From contig CABJAN010000006.1 in the NCBI GenBank assembly GCA_902363515.1, forward strand, positions 1 to 64,000: a DNA stretch of 64,000 nt, in the 5' to 3' direction. This document shows, in pieces, positions 16,196-26,351 of this stretch. A program made the translations under genes and the position numbers. This DNA is from Bacillota bacterium. Its GTDB lineage: Bacteria; Bacillota; Clostridia; Lachnospirales; Lachnospiraceae. Below the pieces are notes generated by a model. The model worked only from the letters and a program-made list of their open reading frames with translations, had not been told where the DNA came from and did not search any database. Every line of letters starts with the position of its first letter. Position 1 is the first letter of the stretch.

Positions 16196-17809
16196 ATGTT
16201 GAAAACGTCAGAACTTTGTATTGTAGAAATTCCGTTAAGGGTTCGTCTTGGGCGAATTTGCCTGGAACTTATGACTTTTTTGTTTATGCTTATTCCGTCA
16301 TTTTTTACCCTATATCTGACAGATGAAATGATAGAAAAAGGAAAGACAATTCCCTATGCCTGGGTCGTTTTTGTGATATTGGCATGCGTTGCCATTCATG
16401 TATTTCAGTTCTATTTTTCTAAGTATATGAGCCAGGTATATGTAAATCGTGTTGCAGAAGATTACCGTATGGAAATTGCTAAAAAGATTTCAAAATGCCA
16501 GGCTCCGGCTTATGAAAAGGAACCGAAAAGTAAGATTTTTAATGTCATCAATGACATGACTCCAGTTTATACTCTGGCAAATTATCTCATCTGTGTACCC
16601 GTAGATTTTATTGAACTGCTGGTGGTAATTTTTTTGATTTTCCGCACACATTATGGACTTGGAATGATTGCACTTCTTATGGCACCATTGTATCTGGTGT
16701 CCAGTTATCTAAACAAAGGAAAACTGCAAAGTCTGGTCAGTGAAGAGCGGAAAAATCTGGATGCGTGGCAGAGAGAGGTGGATATTATCCTGAATCAAAA
16801 GGTGAGTATCGGCTTAAATGATTCCTGGGACTATATGTTAAAACGGTATCAAAATACCTTATCCAAATTTTATAAGACCCAGAATAAGAAGCATTTCTTT
16901 CTGCTATTTACTATGGAGCTGCCTAAATTTATTACAACCCTGGCGCCGCTTCTGATTTTAATTGTGGGAGGAAATCTGGTTGTAAATGCACAGATGAGCC
17001 TTGGCACACTGTTATTTGTATTACAGCTTATTGTCTATTTGTTCGCACCATTAGGTGATATTGCTATGGTACAGGCAGACCTTATGAGCCAGAAAACGAA
17101 TTTCAAACGTGCCAGAGAGTTTGTTGAAATGCCGGAACAGGAGGAAAAACTTCCAAGCAGTGAAGGGGGAGAAATTCTGATTAGAAATGTTACCTTACAC
17201 CGGGCAGACCGGTCTGTTTTGTACAAAATCCCAGAATTTTCAGTAGAAGAACCTGGATTGATTCTGATAAAAGGAGAAAACGGATGTGGGAAATCTACAC
17301 TGTTTCATATTCTGTCAGGTGTGTTTGCAGAAGAACAGATGCAGATTGAGGTAAACGGAGAGATTCAGATTCCATCAAAATATAGAAACCATTTCAGCTA
17401 CCTGTTTTATCCAAACTTTATTTTCCCCGGAACAGTCAGGGAAAACGTGCTGTGCGGCCAGGAAGCGGAACCTGGAAGTTATGAAAAAATAGAGGAGCTT
17501 CTGCATTTGCCTCCGGCAGACAAAGAAGTAATCACGAAGCCGGAAAATCTATCCCTGGGAGAAAAGCAAAAAATATTTCTTGCAAGGATTTTATTTAGAG
17601 ATAGCCAGTTCATGCTTCTGGATGAACCGGGAAGCAATCTGGATGATAAGACGGAGCAGAATTTTGCAGAGGAACTGGGAAGGATTAAGAAGAAAAAATG
17701 TATTCTGGTTATCAGCCATAACAAAATTTATGATGAAATAGCGGATGAGATTTATGAGATACAGGGAGGAGTTATGGAGAAGTCATGGACACAAAAAAGT
17801 GATGTATGA
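16196..17809 (+). CDS. ABC half-transporter (fused permease and ATPase)
   Basis: A single-gene ABC exporter subunit of 537 residues. The N-terminal part (to about residue 310) has five or six membrane helices of the type I exporter fold. The C-terminal ATPase has Walker A GENGCGKSTL, Walker B FMLLDEP and the H-loop LVISHNK. The signature reads LSLGEKQ, a departure from LSGGQ at the third position. At 537 residues it is slightly short for the class because the nucleotide-binding domain is compact. It would work as a dimer; no peptidase domain or membrane fusion partner is present. A GGGAGG site fixes the start. The substrate is unknown; lipid, drug or peptide are all possible. Confidence 0.85.
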   Translation: MLKTSELCIVEIPLRVRLGRICLELMTFLFMLIPSFFTLYLTDEMIEKGKTIPYAWVVFVILACVAIHVFQFYFSKYMSQVYVNRVAEDYRMEIAKKISKCQAPAYEKEPKSKIFNVINDMTPVYTLANYLICVPVDFIELLVVIFLIFRTHYGLGMIALLMAPLYLVSSYLNKGKLQSLVSEERKNLDAWQREVDIILNQKVSIGLNDSWDYMLKRYQNTLSKFYKTQNKKHFFLLFTMELPKFITTLAPLLILIVGGNLVVNAQMSLGTLLFVLQLIVYLFAPLGDIAMVQADLMSQKTNFKRAREFVEMPEQEEKLPSSEGGEILIRNVTLHRADRSVLYKIPEFSVEEPGLILIKGENGCGKSTLFHILSGVFAEEQMQIEVNGEIQIPSKYRNHFSYLFYPNFIFPGTVRENVLCGQEAEPGSYEKIEELLHLPPADKEVITKPENLSLGEKQKIFLARILFRDSQFMLLDEPGSNLDDKTEQNFAEELGRIKKKKCILVISHNKIYDEIADEIYEIQGGVMEKSWTQKSDV

Positions 17810-17810
17810 C

Positions 17811-17839
17811 TTGCATAAAAATCAGGTTTGACTTAGAAT
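17811..17839 (+). promoter_or_regulatory. Promoter of the AAA/PD-(D/E)XK gene
   Basis: TTGCAT (17811-17816), a 17-base spacer and TAGAAT (17834-17839) lie about 65 bases before the start of the next gene. The -35 box begins two bases after the ABC exporter stop codon, so the two genes are probably separate units. Confidence 0.5.
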
Positions 17840-17903
17840 CAGAGTATAGGGAATAGAAGCTGGTGTTTCATACACTGTTAGTCTGGAAAGGAGTATTTGA
17901 ATT

Positions 17904-19520
17904 ATGGGGAAATTTGTGAATCCTGATAACACAGCTTTTCAGGTTGCTTTGAATTCAGAAATATACGTTGATAAGACAGGGTTAATTGAATATACGAACC
18001 GGGTTATGGATACAAATCAGGCTTTGATATGTAATAGCCGCCCAAGGCGTTTTGGAAAATCAATTACTGCTAATATGCTGGCGGCTTATTACAGTAGAGG
18101 CTGCGATTCCAAACAACTTTTTGAAGGGAAAAATATAAGTAAGACAAAGTTATATGAAGAACACCTTAATAAACATGATGTGATTCATCTGGACGTACAG
18201 TGGTGTTGTATGGATGCAGGAAGTGCAGAAAAAACAGTTTCTTATATTACCCAAAAAGTATTATGTGAACTTAAAGAAGAGTTTCCAGATGTTCCTTTTT
18301 CAAAGAAAAATACATTGGGTGGTGCTTTAGCTGATATTACTCAGAAGACAGGACATAAATTTGTGATTATCATAGATGAGTGGGATGTGTTGATTCGTGA
18401 TGAGGCTGCGAATCTAAAAGTACAGGAAGAATATATTGATTTCCTCAGAGGCTTATTTAAAGGAACTGAGCCTACAAAATTTTTGCATTTAGCCTATTTG
18501 ACAGGTATTCTTCCAATAAAAAAGGTTCGGACTCAGTCTGCCCTAAACAATTTTGAAGAATACACGATGTTGACTCCTGCGAATTTTGCTTCGTATATTG
18601 GATTTACAGAAGAAGAAGTGAGAAGTTTGTGTGAGAAATATTCTATGGATTTTGAGAAGGTAAAGCACTGGTATGATGGATACCTTTTGGGAAATGAGCA
18701 TGTTTACAATCCCAAAGCAGTTGTAAGTGTTATGATGCGGGGAGAATATCAGAGTTATTGGTCAAAAACGGGTACTTATATTTCCATTCAGCCACTTATT
18801 AATATGAACTTTGATGGTTTGCGGACAGCAATTATTCAAATGCTTTCGGGAGCATCGGTGGAAGTAGATATTAATACGTTTCAGAACGATATGGTTTCCT
18901 TTCAAAATAAAGATGACGTGATTACTCTGTTAATTCATATGGGATATCTGGCATATGACCAGAAAAGAGGAAGGGCTTTTATTCCAAATGAAGAAATCCG
19001 ACAGGAGTTTGTGGTTGCGACAAAAGACAGAAGATGGAATGAATTGATTGCATTTCAAAGGGAATCCAAAGAATTATTAGAAGCAACACTTGATATGGAC
19101 TGCGATACAGTGGCAGAGAAGGTAGAAAAGATTCATACACAGTTTGCCTCTGCAATTCAATATAATGATGAGAATTCTTTAAGCAGTGTTTTGACGATTG
19201 CCTATTTGTCAGCTATGCAATATTACTTTATACCTATACGGGAAATGCCTACAGGCAGGGGATTTGCAGATTACGTATTTTTACCAAAACCGGAGTATGC
19301 AGAAGAGATACCAGCGCTGCTTGTTGAATTAAAGTGGAATAAAAAAGCAACTACAGCATTGCAGCAGATTAAGGATAAGAATTATGTGCAGTCAGTTGCT
19401 GACTATACTGGAAATATTTTATTAGTGGGAATTTCCTATGACAAAAAGAGCAAAGAACATGCGTGTATCATTGAAGAATATAATACATCTTTGAAAAAAT
19501 CAAAAGATACGCAAGATTAA
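17904..19520 (+). CDS. AAA-ATPase with PD-(D/E)XK nuclease-like domain
   Basis: A 538-residue protein of the AAA-ATPase_like/PDDEXK_9 architecture that is common, often multicopy, in gut Firmicutes and Bacteroidetes. The N-terminal part has a P-loop-like motif SRPRRFGKS (residues about 45-54) after YVDKTGLIEY, and a Walker B-like FVIIIDEWDVL. The C-terminal domain has GRGFADYVFLP followed by PALLVELKWN, the D...ExK arrangement of the restriction-like nuclease fold. The biological role is not established; links to mobile elements or defence have been proposed. It is flanked by its own promoter and terminator with no transposase or second defence gene, so I treat it as a solitary cargo gene. 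Confidence 0.85.
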   Translation: MGKFVNPDNTAFQVALNSEIYVDKTGLIEYTNRVMDTNQALICNSRPRRFGKSITANMLAAYYSRGCDSKQLFEGKNISKTKLYEEHLNKHDVIHLDVQWCCMDAGSAEKTVSYITQKVLCELKEEFPDVPFSKKNTLGGALADITQKTGHKFVIIIDEWDVLIRDEAANLKVQEEYIDFLRGLFKGTEPTKFLHLAYLTGILPIKKVRTQSALNNFEEYTMLTPANFASYIGFTEEEVRSLCEKYSMDFEKVKHWYDGYLLGNEHVYNPKAVVSVMMRGEYQSYWSKTGTYISIQPLINMNFDGLRTAIIQMLSGASVEVDINTFQNDMVSFQNKDDVITLLIHMGYLAYDQKRGRAFIPNEEIRQEFVVATKDRRWNELIAFQRESKELLEATLDMDCDTVAEKVEKIHTQFASAIQYNDENSLSSVLTIAYLSAMQYYFIPIREMPTGRGFADYVFLPKPEYAEEIPALLVELKWNKKATTALQQIKDKNYVQSVADYTGNILLVGISYDKKSKEHACIIEEYNTSLKKSKDTQD

Positions 19521-19541
19521 TTTCTTGCGTATCTTCTTTTC
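19504..19541 (+). terminator. Terminator at the AAA gene stop
   Basis: AAGATACGCAAGA (19504-19516) pairs perfectly with TCTTGCGTATCTT (19523-19535), followed by CTTTTC. The stop codon of the gene lies in the 6-base loop, so the terminator begins inside the coding sequence. Confidence 0.85.
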
Positions 19542-19554
19542 TTCGTGCTATACT
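19525..19554 (+). promoter_or_regulatory. Extended -10 promoter upstream of lepA
   Basis: TGC immediately precedes TATACT (19549-19554), forming an extended -10. A partial -35 (TTGCGT, 19525-19530) sits 18 bases upstream inside the arm of the preceding terminator. The leader to lepA is then about 150 bases and contains a direct repeat of CAGTCATT but no riboswitch I recognise. Confidence 0.5.
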
Positions 19555-19713
19555 AAATATGTATGTCTGAAAATAAAGGAAACGATTCAGTCATTAAGCC
19601 ACAGACAGAAACAACTGCTTACATGTGAACATGACGCAGTCATTTTTAAATTTGGCGCCTGGCTGAATCATTAAAATTAAATATCACGATTACAGCGACT
19701 AGGAGGAATTTAT

Positions 19714-21528
19714 ATGCCGTCAATCGATCAGAGCAAAATCCGTAATTTTTGTATTATTGCCCATATTGACCATGGAAAATCCACTCTGGCAGACCGCATT
19801 ATTGAGAAAACGGGGCTTTTGACAGCCAGGGAAATGCAGTCTCAGGTTCTGGATAACATGGATTTGGAGCGTGAGAGGGGAATCACCATTAAATCTCAGG
19901 CAGTCCGTATTGTATATAAAGCAAAAGACGGAGAAGAATATATTTTTAATTTAATTGACACACCGGGACATGTAGACTTTAACTATGAGGTATCACGAAG
20001 CCTTGCCGCCTGTGACGGGGCGATTTTAGTTGTGGATGCTGCCCAGGGAATTGAGGCGCAGACCCTTGCCAATGTATATCTGGCTCTGGACCATGATTTA
20101 GATGTTTTTCCGGTAATTAATAAAATTGATTTGCCAAGTGCAGACCCGGAGCGTGTGATTAACGAAATTGAGGATGTTATTGGAATTGAAGCCCAGGACG
20201 CGCCGCTGATTTCTGCCAAAAACGGCCTGAATATTGAGGATGTTTTAGAACAGATCGTACAGAAAATTCCGGCGCCACAGGGAAATCCGGATAATCCATT
20301 GCAGGCATTGATTTTTGATTCTATTTATGATTCTTACAAAGGGGTTATTGTATTCTGCCGTGTGAAAGAAGGTACTGTGCGAAAAGGAACCAAACTTCGT
20401 ATGATGGCAACCGGTGCGGTGGAAGAAGCAGTGGAAGTTGGATATTTCGGTGCAGGCCAGTTTATTCCCTGTGAGGAGCTTTCCGCAGGTATGGTTGGCT
20501 ATGTCACAGCCAGCATTAAAAATGTACAGGATACCCGGGTGGGTGATACCATTACCGATGCGGACAATCCATGTGCGGAGCCTCTGCCGGGGTACAAAAA
20601 GGTAAATCCTATGGTGTTCTGCGGTGTTTATCCGGCAGATGGAGCAAAGTATCAGGATTTAAGAGATGCATTGGAAAAATTGCAGTTAAATGATGCTTCC
20701 CTGTTTTTTGAACCGGAAACATCTGTGGCTCTGGGCTTTGGATTCCGCTGTGGATTTTTGGGACTTTTACATTTGGAGATTATCCAGGAGCGTCTGGAAA
20801 GAGAGTATAATCTGGATTTGGTTACTACAGCTCCGGGAGTTGTTTACAAAGTGCATAAGACCAATGGAGAAGTCATTGATTTGACCAATCCATCCAATCT
20901 TCCGGACCCATCGGAAATCGAATACATGGAAGAGCCTATGGTAAAGGCTGAAATTATGGTGACAACAGAGTTTATTGGTCCTATCATGGATTTGTGCCAG
21001 GAGAGAAGAGGCCAGTATCAGGGCATGGAGTACATGGAAACCACCAGAGCGCTGCTCCATTATCATTTACCTTTAAATGAAATTATTTATGATTTCTTTG
21101 ATGCTCTGAAATCCCGTTCCAGAGGGTATGCGTCCTTTGACTATGAGATGCTGGGCTATGAGCAGAGCAATCTGGTGAAACTGGATATTCTGGTAAATAA
21201 AGAAGAAGTAGATGCCCTTTCCTTTATTGTATTTGCAGATTCTGCCTATGAGAGAGGAAGAAAAATGTGTGAGAAGCTGAAAGAAGAAATTCCAAGACAG
21301 CTTTTTGAAATTCCCATTCAGGCAGCAGTGGGAAGTAAAATTATTGCCAGAGAGACGGTAAGAGCTATGCGTAAGGACGTACTAGCAAAATGTTACGGTG
21401 GTGATATTTCCCGTAAGAGAAAACTTCTGGAGAAACAGAAGGAAGGAAAGAAGCGTATGCGCCAGATTGGAAATGTGGAAATTCCACAGAAGGCGTTTAT
21501 GAGTGTCTTGAAATTAGACGATAAATAA
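19714..21528 (+). CDS. lepA: Elongation factor 4 (LepA)
   Basis: A translational GTPase that binds the ribosome and is linked to back-translocation and 30S assembly. The 604-residue product is full length. G1 is AHIDHGKST, switch 1 is [11 protein letters not shown]3 is DTPGHVDF and G4 is NKIDLPSA. Domain II and the EF-G-like domain III ([16 protein letters not shown]) follow, then the LepA-specific C-terminus with basic [23 protein letters not shown] eight bases before the ATG sets the start. In many Clostridia lepA follows spoIIP directly; here 17 kb intervene. hemW follows 20 bases after the stop. Confidence 0.97.
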   Translation: MPSIDQSKIRNFCIIAHIDHGKSTLADRIIEKTGLLTAREMQSQVLDNMDLERERGITIKSQAVRIVYKAKDGEEYIFNLIDTPGHVDFNYEVSRSLAACDGAILVVDAAQGIEAQTLANVYLALDHDLDVFPVINKIDLPSADPERVINEIEDVIGIEAQDAPLISAKNGLNIEDVLEQIVQKIPAPQGNPDNPLQALIFDSIYDSYKGVIVFCRVKEGTVRKGTKLRMMATGAVEEAVEVGYFGAGQFIPCEELSAGMVGYVTASIKNVQDTRVGDTITDADNPCAEPLPGYKKVNPMVFCGVYPADGAKYQDLRDALEKLQLNDASLFFEPETSVALGFGFRCGFLGLLHLEIIQERLEREYNLDLVTTAPGVVYKVHKTNGEVIDLTNPSNLPDPSEIEYMEEPMVKAEIMVTTEFIGPIMDLCQERRGQYQGMEYMETTRALLHYHLPLNEIIYDFFDALKSRSRGYASFDYEMLGYEQSNLVKLDILVNKEEVDALSFIVFADSAYERGRKMCEKLKEEIPRQLFEIPIQAAVGSKIIARETVRAMRKDVLAKCYGGDISRKRKLLEKQKEGKKRMRQIGNVEIPQKAFMSVLKLDDK

Positions 21529-21548
21529 AAAAGGCGGGGACGGTTTTT

Positions 21549-22694
21549 ATGAGAAATGATTTAGGGCTATATCTGCATATACCATTTTGCATGAAAAAGT
21601 GCGGATACTGTGATTTCCTTTCCTGGAAGGGAACCAGGGAAGAACAGGAGAACTATGTGCAAAGTCTGATTCGTGAAATAGAAAGCTATGAAGCATTTGC
21701 CAAAGGATACAAGGTTTCTACTGTATTTTTGGGCGGCGGGACGCCTTCTATTTTACCAGGAGAACAGATGGAACGGATTCTGGGGGCAGTTTCTAAGGTG
21801 TTCTGGCTGGAGAAAAAGCCGGAGATTACAGTAGAAATGAACCCGGGAACTGTGACAGAGGAAAAGCTAAAATCCTATAAACGGGCTGGTGTAAACCGCC
21901 TGAGTATTGGACTTCAGTCTGTGAAAAATGAAAATCTGAGGCTGCTGGGCCGCATTCATACCTATGAAGAATTTCTTCATTCTTATGAACTGGCAAGACA
22001 GGAAGGATTTGACAATATCAGCATTGATTTGATTTCTTCCATACCAGGTCAGACCCTGGAATCCTGGGAAGAGGAACTGAGACAGGCCATTGATTTAAAT
22101 CCAGAGCATATTTCTGTATATCAGTTGATTTTAGAGGAGGGGACTCCTTTTTATGAAAAATATGCAGAGCATCCGGAATGTTTGCCGGGGGAGGAAACCA
22201 GCAGGGATATCTATATTCTTACGGGAAAACTGTTAAAGGAAGCGGGCTATGAGCAGTATGAAATCTCTAATTATGCAAAACCGGGCTATGAATCCAGACA
22301 CAATCTGAAATACTGGGAGCGGAAAGATTATCTGGGGCTTGGGCCTGGGGCTGCTTCTATGGTGAGAAATATTCGTATGAGCAATACCAGAGACATGAAA
22401 ACTTATCTGGAACGCTGCGGACAGCCCAAAACCATGCGGGAAGAGGTAGAATTTCTGGAAGAGCCAAGACAGATGGAAGAGTTTATGTTTTTGGGACTTC
22501 GCAAAACCAGAGGCGTGTCCAAAAAAGAATTTTACAGAACTTTTGGCAGGGAAATGGACATGGTTTATGAAAAGGCGCTGCACAAATGCCTGGAAAATGG
22601 AATGCTAAAAGAACATAAAGACAGGATTTTTTTGTCGGAAGAAGGAATTCTGGTGAGCAATCTGGTGTTGTCTGAGTTTTTGTTTGATAAATAA
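21549..22694 (+). CDS. hemW: HemW radical SAM haem chaperone
   Basis: A radical SAM protein of the HemN/HemW group, 381 residues. The cluster cysteines are C14, C18 and C21 in PFCMKKCGYCDF, and the SAM-binding GGGTPSIL motif follows near residue 60. Later motifs include GVNRLSIGLQS and YEISNYAKPGYESRHNLKYW. The family is widely annotated as oxygen-independent coproporphyrinogen oxidase, but this short form, which lacks the long HemN N-terminus, is HemW, thought to deliver haem. No other haem gene is close. It is co-transcribed with lepA, a common clostridial pairing. Confidence 0.92.
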   Translation: MRNDLGLYLHIPFCMKKCGYCDFLSWKGTREEQENYVQSLIREIESYEAFAKGYKVSTVFLGGGTPSILPGEQMERILGAVSKVFWLEKKPEITVEMNPGTVTEEKLKSYKRAGVNRLSIGLQSVKNENLRLLGRIHTYEEFLHSYELARQEGFDNISIDLISSIPGQTLESWEEELRQAIDLNPEHISVYQLILEEGTPFYEKYAEHPECLPGEETSRDIYILTGKLLKEAGYEQYEISNYAKPGYESRHNLKYWERKDYLGLGPGAASMVRNIRMSNTRDMKTYLERCGQPKTMREEVEFLEEPRQMEEFMFLGLRKTRGVSKKEFYRTFGREMDMVYEKALHKCLENGMLKEHKDRIFLSEEGILVSNLVLSEFLFDK

Positions 22695-22808
22695 AAAGAC
22701 ATGCTGTGAATTTATGGAATTTTAATAAAGTTTAATGGTTTTCTTCTGGATTTATAAGGCTTATTGTGGCAGAATAGAAAGAAGAAAAACAGACGGGGAG
22801 GAATATGT

Positions 22809-23228
22809 ATGAACATTTTGTTTTTCCTTACCCCCAAGGAAGATGTTGCTTATATTTATGATACATATAGCCTGAGACAGGTATTGGAGAAGATGGAATA
22901 TCACAAATATTCCTGCATTCCTATTATTACGGAGCGCGGGAAATATGCAGGAACCATTACAGAAGGCGACTTATTGTGGGGATTAAAGGACCGGGGAGAA
23001 TTAGACTTGAAAGGGGCAGAAGAAGTGCCCATTGCATCTTTTAAGAGAAGGAATGATTACGCACCCATTCGTGTGGATTCCAATATGGAAAATCTTCTGG
23101 AAAAAGCAATGCAGCAGAATTTTGTTCCGGTTGTGGATGATCAGAAAAATTTTATAGGAATTGTTACAAGAAGAGATATTATGCAGTATATTTGCTCTTT
23201 GAATAAACAGGAGAGCAAAGGCGCATAA
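22809..23228 (+). CDS. Stand-alone CBS-domain protein
   Basis: A 139-residue protein made almost only of two CBS repeats: residues about 15-62 (YSLRQVLEKMEYHKYSCIPI, GTITEGDLLWGL) and about 80-130 (VDSNMENLLEKAMQQNFVPV, GIVTRRDIM). Paired CBS domains bind adenine nucleotides or SAM and sense energy or metabolite state. No enzymatic domain is attached, so it probably acts as a regulatory subunit of an unknown partner. The frame is open from a TTG at 22764, but GGAGG and an ATG followed by NILFFLTP fix the start at 22809. It ends in a very strong terminator. Confidence 0.88.
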   Translation: MNILFFLTPKEDVAYIYDTYSLRQVLEKMEYHKYSCIPIITERGKYAGTITEGDLLWGLKDRGELDLKGAEEVPIASFKRRNDYAPIRVDSNMENLLEKAMQQNFVPVVDDQKNFIGIVTRRDIMQYICSLNKQESKGA

Positions 23229-23275
23229 AAGATAAAACTGCCAGTTTATATTGAAGAACTGGCAGTTTTATCTTT
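23228..23275 (+). terminator. Strong terminator after the CBS gene
   Basis: A perfect 19-bp stem (23228-23246 with 23257-23275, core AAAACTGCCAGTT) has a 10-base loop and a U-rich 3' arm. It separates the lepA-hemW-CBS block from uvrA. Confidence 0.9.
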
Positions 23276-23297
23276 ATCATGAAAATGATAAAAAATC

Positions 23298-23311
23298 AGA
23301 ACATATGTTTG
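23298..23311 (+). promoter_or_regulatory. LexA (SOS) box upstream of uvrA
   Basis: The site AGAACATATGTTTG matches 13 of 14 positions of the Bacillus/Firmicute LexA consensus CGAACRNRYGTTYG; only the first base differs. It overlaps the -35 element of the predicted uvrA promoter, so bound LexA would block transcription. uvrA is a classic SOS gene, which supports the assignment. Confidence 0.8.
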
Positions 23312-23337
23312 CAAATTTAAAAAAGTTGTGATAAGAT
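23309..23337 (+). promoter_or_regulatory. uvrA promoter
   Basis: TTGCAA (23309-23314), a 17-base spacer and TAAGAT (23332-23337) preceded by TGA (extended -10). The -35 box shares three bases with the LexA box. The leader to the ATG is about 100 bases. Confidence 0.6.
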
Positions 23338-23443
23338 AAGAATAACATAAATTCAGAATAAAACATTTCTCAAAAGAGAAAGCTAAGAACAATTACGCTT
23401 GAGCTTCAAAGAGCTTAAATTTGTTACAGAAAGAGGAAATCAT

Positions 23444-26284
23444 ATGGCAGTGAAAATGCAGGCAAGACAGTTTATTAAAATTCGTGGCGCAAATGAAAAT
23501 AATTTGAAGAATCTGGATGTGGATATACCAAGAAATGAGCTGGTGGTTTTAACCGGGCTTAGTGGTTCCGGTAAGAGCTCTCTGGCTTTTGATACCATTT
23601 ATGCTGAAGGCCAGAGGAGATATATGGAATCCTTATCTTCTTATGCCCGCCAGTTTTTGGGACAGATGGAGAAACCGGATGTAGAGAGCATTGAGGGGCT
23701 TTCCCCTGCCATTTCCATTGACCAGAAATCAACCAACAGGAATCCACGTTCCACAGTGGGAACAGTGACAGAGATTTATGATTACTTCCGTCTTTTATAC
23801 GCCAGAATCGGAATCCCTCACTGTCCTAAATGTGGCAGGGAGATTAAGAAGCAAACTGTGGATCAGATGGTAGATCATATTATGTCATTACCTGAACGGA
23901 CAAAAATACAGCTTTTGGCGCCGGTGGTGCGCGGGAGAAAGGGTACCCATGCAAAACTTCTGGAACAGGCCAGAAAAAGCGGGTATGTAAGGGTGCAGAT
24001 TGATGGAAATCTCTATGAATTAAGCGAAGAGATTAAGCTGGACAAAAATATTAAACATAATATTGAGATTGTTGTAGACCGTCTGATTGTAAAGGAGGGC
24101 ATTGAGAAGAGGCTTACAGATTCCATTGAAACGGTTTTGAATCTTGCGGAGGGGCGTCTTGTGGTGGACACCATGGATGGAAACCAGATTAACTTCAGCC
24201 AGAGCTTTGCATGTCCAGACTGTGGAATCAGCATTGACGAGATTGAACCCAGAAGCTTTTCCTTTAACAATCCTTTTGGAGCATGTCCTTCCTGTTTTGG
24301 ACTTGGCTACCGTATGGAGTTTGATATTGATTTAATGATACCGGACAGAAGCCTGAGTATTTCCCAGGGAGCCATTGTGGTTATGGGATGGCAGTCCTGT
24401 GCAGAAAAAGGCAGCTTTACAAGGGCTATTCTGGATGCCCTGGCAGCAGAATATGGATTTGATCTGGATACACCTTTTGAGCAGTATCCGCAGAAAATCC
24501 AGGATATTTTGATTCACGGAACAGGAGGAAAGGAAGTAAAGGTACATTACAAGGGGCAGAGAGGAGAGGGCGTCTATGATGTGGCCTTTGAGGGAATTAT
24601 TAAAAATGTGGAAAGACGCTACAGAGAAACCGGCTCTGATACTATGAAGCAGGAATATGAGACCTTTATGCGGATTACTCCCTGCCCTTCCTGTAAAGGA
24701 CAGAGGCTGAAACCGGAAGCTCTGGCGGTTACGGTAGGGGATAAAAATATTCATGAAGTGACCACGATGTCTGTGAGCAGCCTTCAGGAATATCTTATGA
24801 ATTTGAAATTGACGAAAACCCAGGAATTAATTGGGGAGCAGGTATTAAAGGAAATCAGGGCGAGAGTGGGATTTCTGGTGAATGTAGGGCTGGATTACCT
24901 GACTCTTGCAAGAGCTACAGGAACTCTTTCGGGAGGTGAGGCTCAGCGAATCCGTCTGGCTACACAGATTGGTTCCGGACTGGTAGGAGTGGCATACATT
25001 TTGGATGAACCCAGTATTGGTCTTCACCAGAGGGATAATGATAAACTGTTAGCTACGTTGAAGCACCTGCGGGATCTGGGAAATACCCTGATTGTGGTTG
25101 AGCATGATGAAGACACTATGAGAGAGGCAGATTGTGTGGTGGATATTGGTCCAGGGGCAGGAGAGCATGGAGGAGAATTAGTTGCCATTGGTACTGCGGA
25201 AGAAATTATGGAGAATCCCAATTCTATTACAGGCCAGTATTTAAGCGGAAAAATCAAGATTCCTGTGCCGGCGGTAAGAAGAAAACCCACAGGGTATCTG
25301 ACAATTCGTAAGGCAGCCGAGAATAACCTGAAAAATATTGATGTGAAAATCCCCCTGGGAATCATGACTTGTGTAACAGGTGTCTCCGGTTCCGGGAAAA
25401 GTTCTCTGGTAAATGAGGTTCTGTATAAGAGCCTGGCGAGAAAACTGAACCGTGCCAGAATCATTCCCGGAAAACATAAATGTATTGAAGGAACCGAGCA
25501 ATTAGATAAGGTCATTGATATTGACCAGTCCCCTATTGGAAGGACACCACGTTCTAATCCGGCAACGTATACAGGAGTTTTTGACCAGATTCGCGATTTA
25601 TTTGCAGCTACTGCAGACGCCAAGGCCAGGGGATATAAGAAGGGCAGATTCAGCTTTAATGTAAAAGGTGGACGTTGTGAAGCCTGCAGCGGTGATGGGA
25701 TTTTGAAAATTGAGATGCACTTTCTTCCGGATGTGTATGTTCCCTGTGAAGTCTGCCATGGAAAACGGTATAACAGGGAGACTCTGGAGGTGAAATACAA
25801 GGGAAAGAGTATTTATGATGTGCTGAATATGACAGTAGAAGAAGCACTGAAATTTTTTGACCATGTTCCGTCTATTAAGAGAAAGATACAGACCCTTTAT
25901 GATGTGGGGCTTTCTTATATTCGTCTGGGTCAGCCTTCTACAGAACTTTCCGGAGGAGAAGCTCAGCGAATCAAACTGGCTACAGAGCTTAGCAAAAGAA
26001 GTACAGGTAAAACCATTTATATTCTGGATGAGCCAACCACAGGGCTTCATTTTGCAGATGTTCACAAGCTTATTGAGATTCTCCAGAGGCTTTCAGAAGG
26101 CGGAAATACTGTGGTAGTCATTGAACATAATCTGGATGTGATAAAAACAGCAGACTATATTATTGATATTGGTCCGGAAGGTGGAGACAAAGGCGGAACT
26201 GTCATTGCAAAAGGAACACCGGAGGAAATTGCGGCGAATCCTGTATCCTATACAGGTCAATATGTGTCAAAATATTTGAGATGA
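23444..26284 (+). CDS. uvrA: Excinuclease ABC subunit A (UvrA)
   Basis: The damage-recognition ATPase of nucleotide excision repair; a UvrA dimer loads UvrB onto lesions. The 946-residue product is complete. The first ATPase half has [10 protein letters not shown] and [12 protein letters not shown], the second [10 protein letters not shown] and [12 protein letters not shown]. Zinc-binding cysteine pairs are seen in CPKCGREI, in CPDCGIS with CPSCFGLG, and in CEACSGDG with CEVCHGKRY. The frame is open from a TTG at 23399, but AGAGGAA before ATG 23444 ([10 protein letters not shown]) is the proper start. A LexA box lies 133 bases upstream of the start, indicating SOS control. uvrB, often adjacent, is not in the window. 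Confidence 0.98.
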   Translation: MAVKMQARQFIKIRGANENNLKNLDVDIPRNELVVLTGLSGSGKSSLAFDTIYAEGQRRYMESLSSYARQFLGQMEKPDVESIEGLSPAISIDQKSTNRNPRSTVGTVTEIYDYFRLLYARIGIPHCPKCGREIKKQTVDQMVDHIMSLPERTKIQLLAPVVRGRKGTHAKLLEQARKSGYVRVQIDGNLYELSEEIKLDKNIKHNIEIVVDRLIVKEGIEKRLTDSIETVLNLAEGRLVVDTMDGNQINFSQSFACPDCGISIDEIEPRSFSFNNPFGACPSCFGLGYRMEFDIDLMIPDRSLSISQGAIVVMGWQSCAEKGSFTRAILDALAAEYGFDLDTPFEQYPQKIQDILIHGTGGKEVKVHYKGQRGEGVYDVAFEGIIKNVERRYRETGSDTMKQEYETFMRITPCPSCKGQRLKPEALAVTVGDKNIHEVTTMSVSSLQEYLMNLKLTKTQELIGEQVLKEIRARVGFLVNVGLDYLTLARATGTLSGGEAQRIRLATQIGSGLVGVAYILDEPSIGLHQRDNDKLLATLKHLRDLGNTLIVVEHDEDTMREADCVVDIGPGAGEHGGELVAIGTAEEIMENPNSITGQYLSGKIKIPVPAVRRKPTGYLTIRKAAENNLKNIDVKIPLGIMTCVTGVSGSGKSSLVNEVLYKSLARKLNRARIIPGKHKCIEGTEQLDKVIDIDQSPIGRTPRSNPATYTGVFDQIRDLFAATADAKARGYKKGRFSFNVKGGRCEACSGDGILKIEMHFLPDVYVPCEVCHGKRYNRETLEVKYKGKSIYDVLNMTVEEALKFFDHVPSIKRKIQTLYDVGLSYIRLGQPSTELSGGEAQRIKLATELSKRSTGKTIYILDEPTTGLHFADVHKLIEILQRLSEGGNTVVVIEHNLDVIKTADYIIDIGPEGGDKGGTVIAKGTPEEIAANPVSYTGQYVSKYLR

Positions 26285-26291
26285 TTGCCCC

Positions 26292-26320
26292 TTTTCAAGG
26301 GAGGGGAAGTTGTATATAAT
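26292..26320 (+). promoter_or_regulatory. Promoter before the mreB-type gene
   Basis: TTTTCA (26292-26297), a 17-base spacer and a perfect TATAAT (26315-26320) begin eight bases after the uvrA stop. It probably drives the mreB-recD2-comF run. Confidence 0.6.
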
Positions 26321-26351
26321 AGTAACGAGGTTCAGGAAAGGGGTATTTTTC

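Noticed and set aside
25024..25800. Long minus-strand frame inside uvrA (258 codons)
   Set aside because: It is antisense to a clearly coding, conserved part of uvrA, its product has no recognisable domain, and no ribosome site precedes it.
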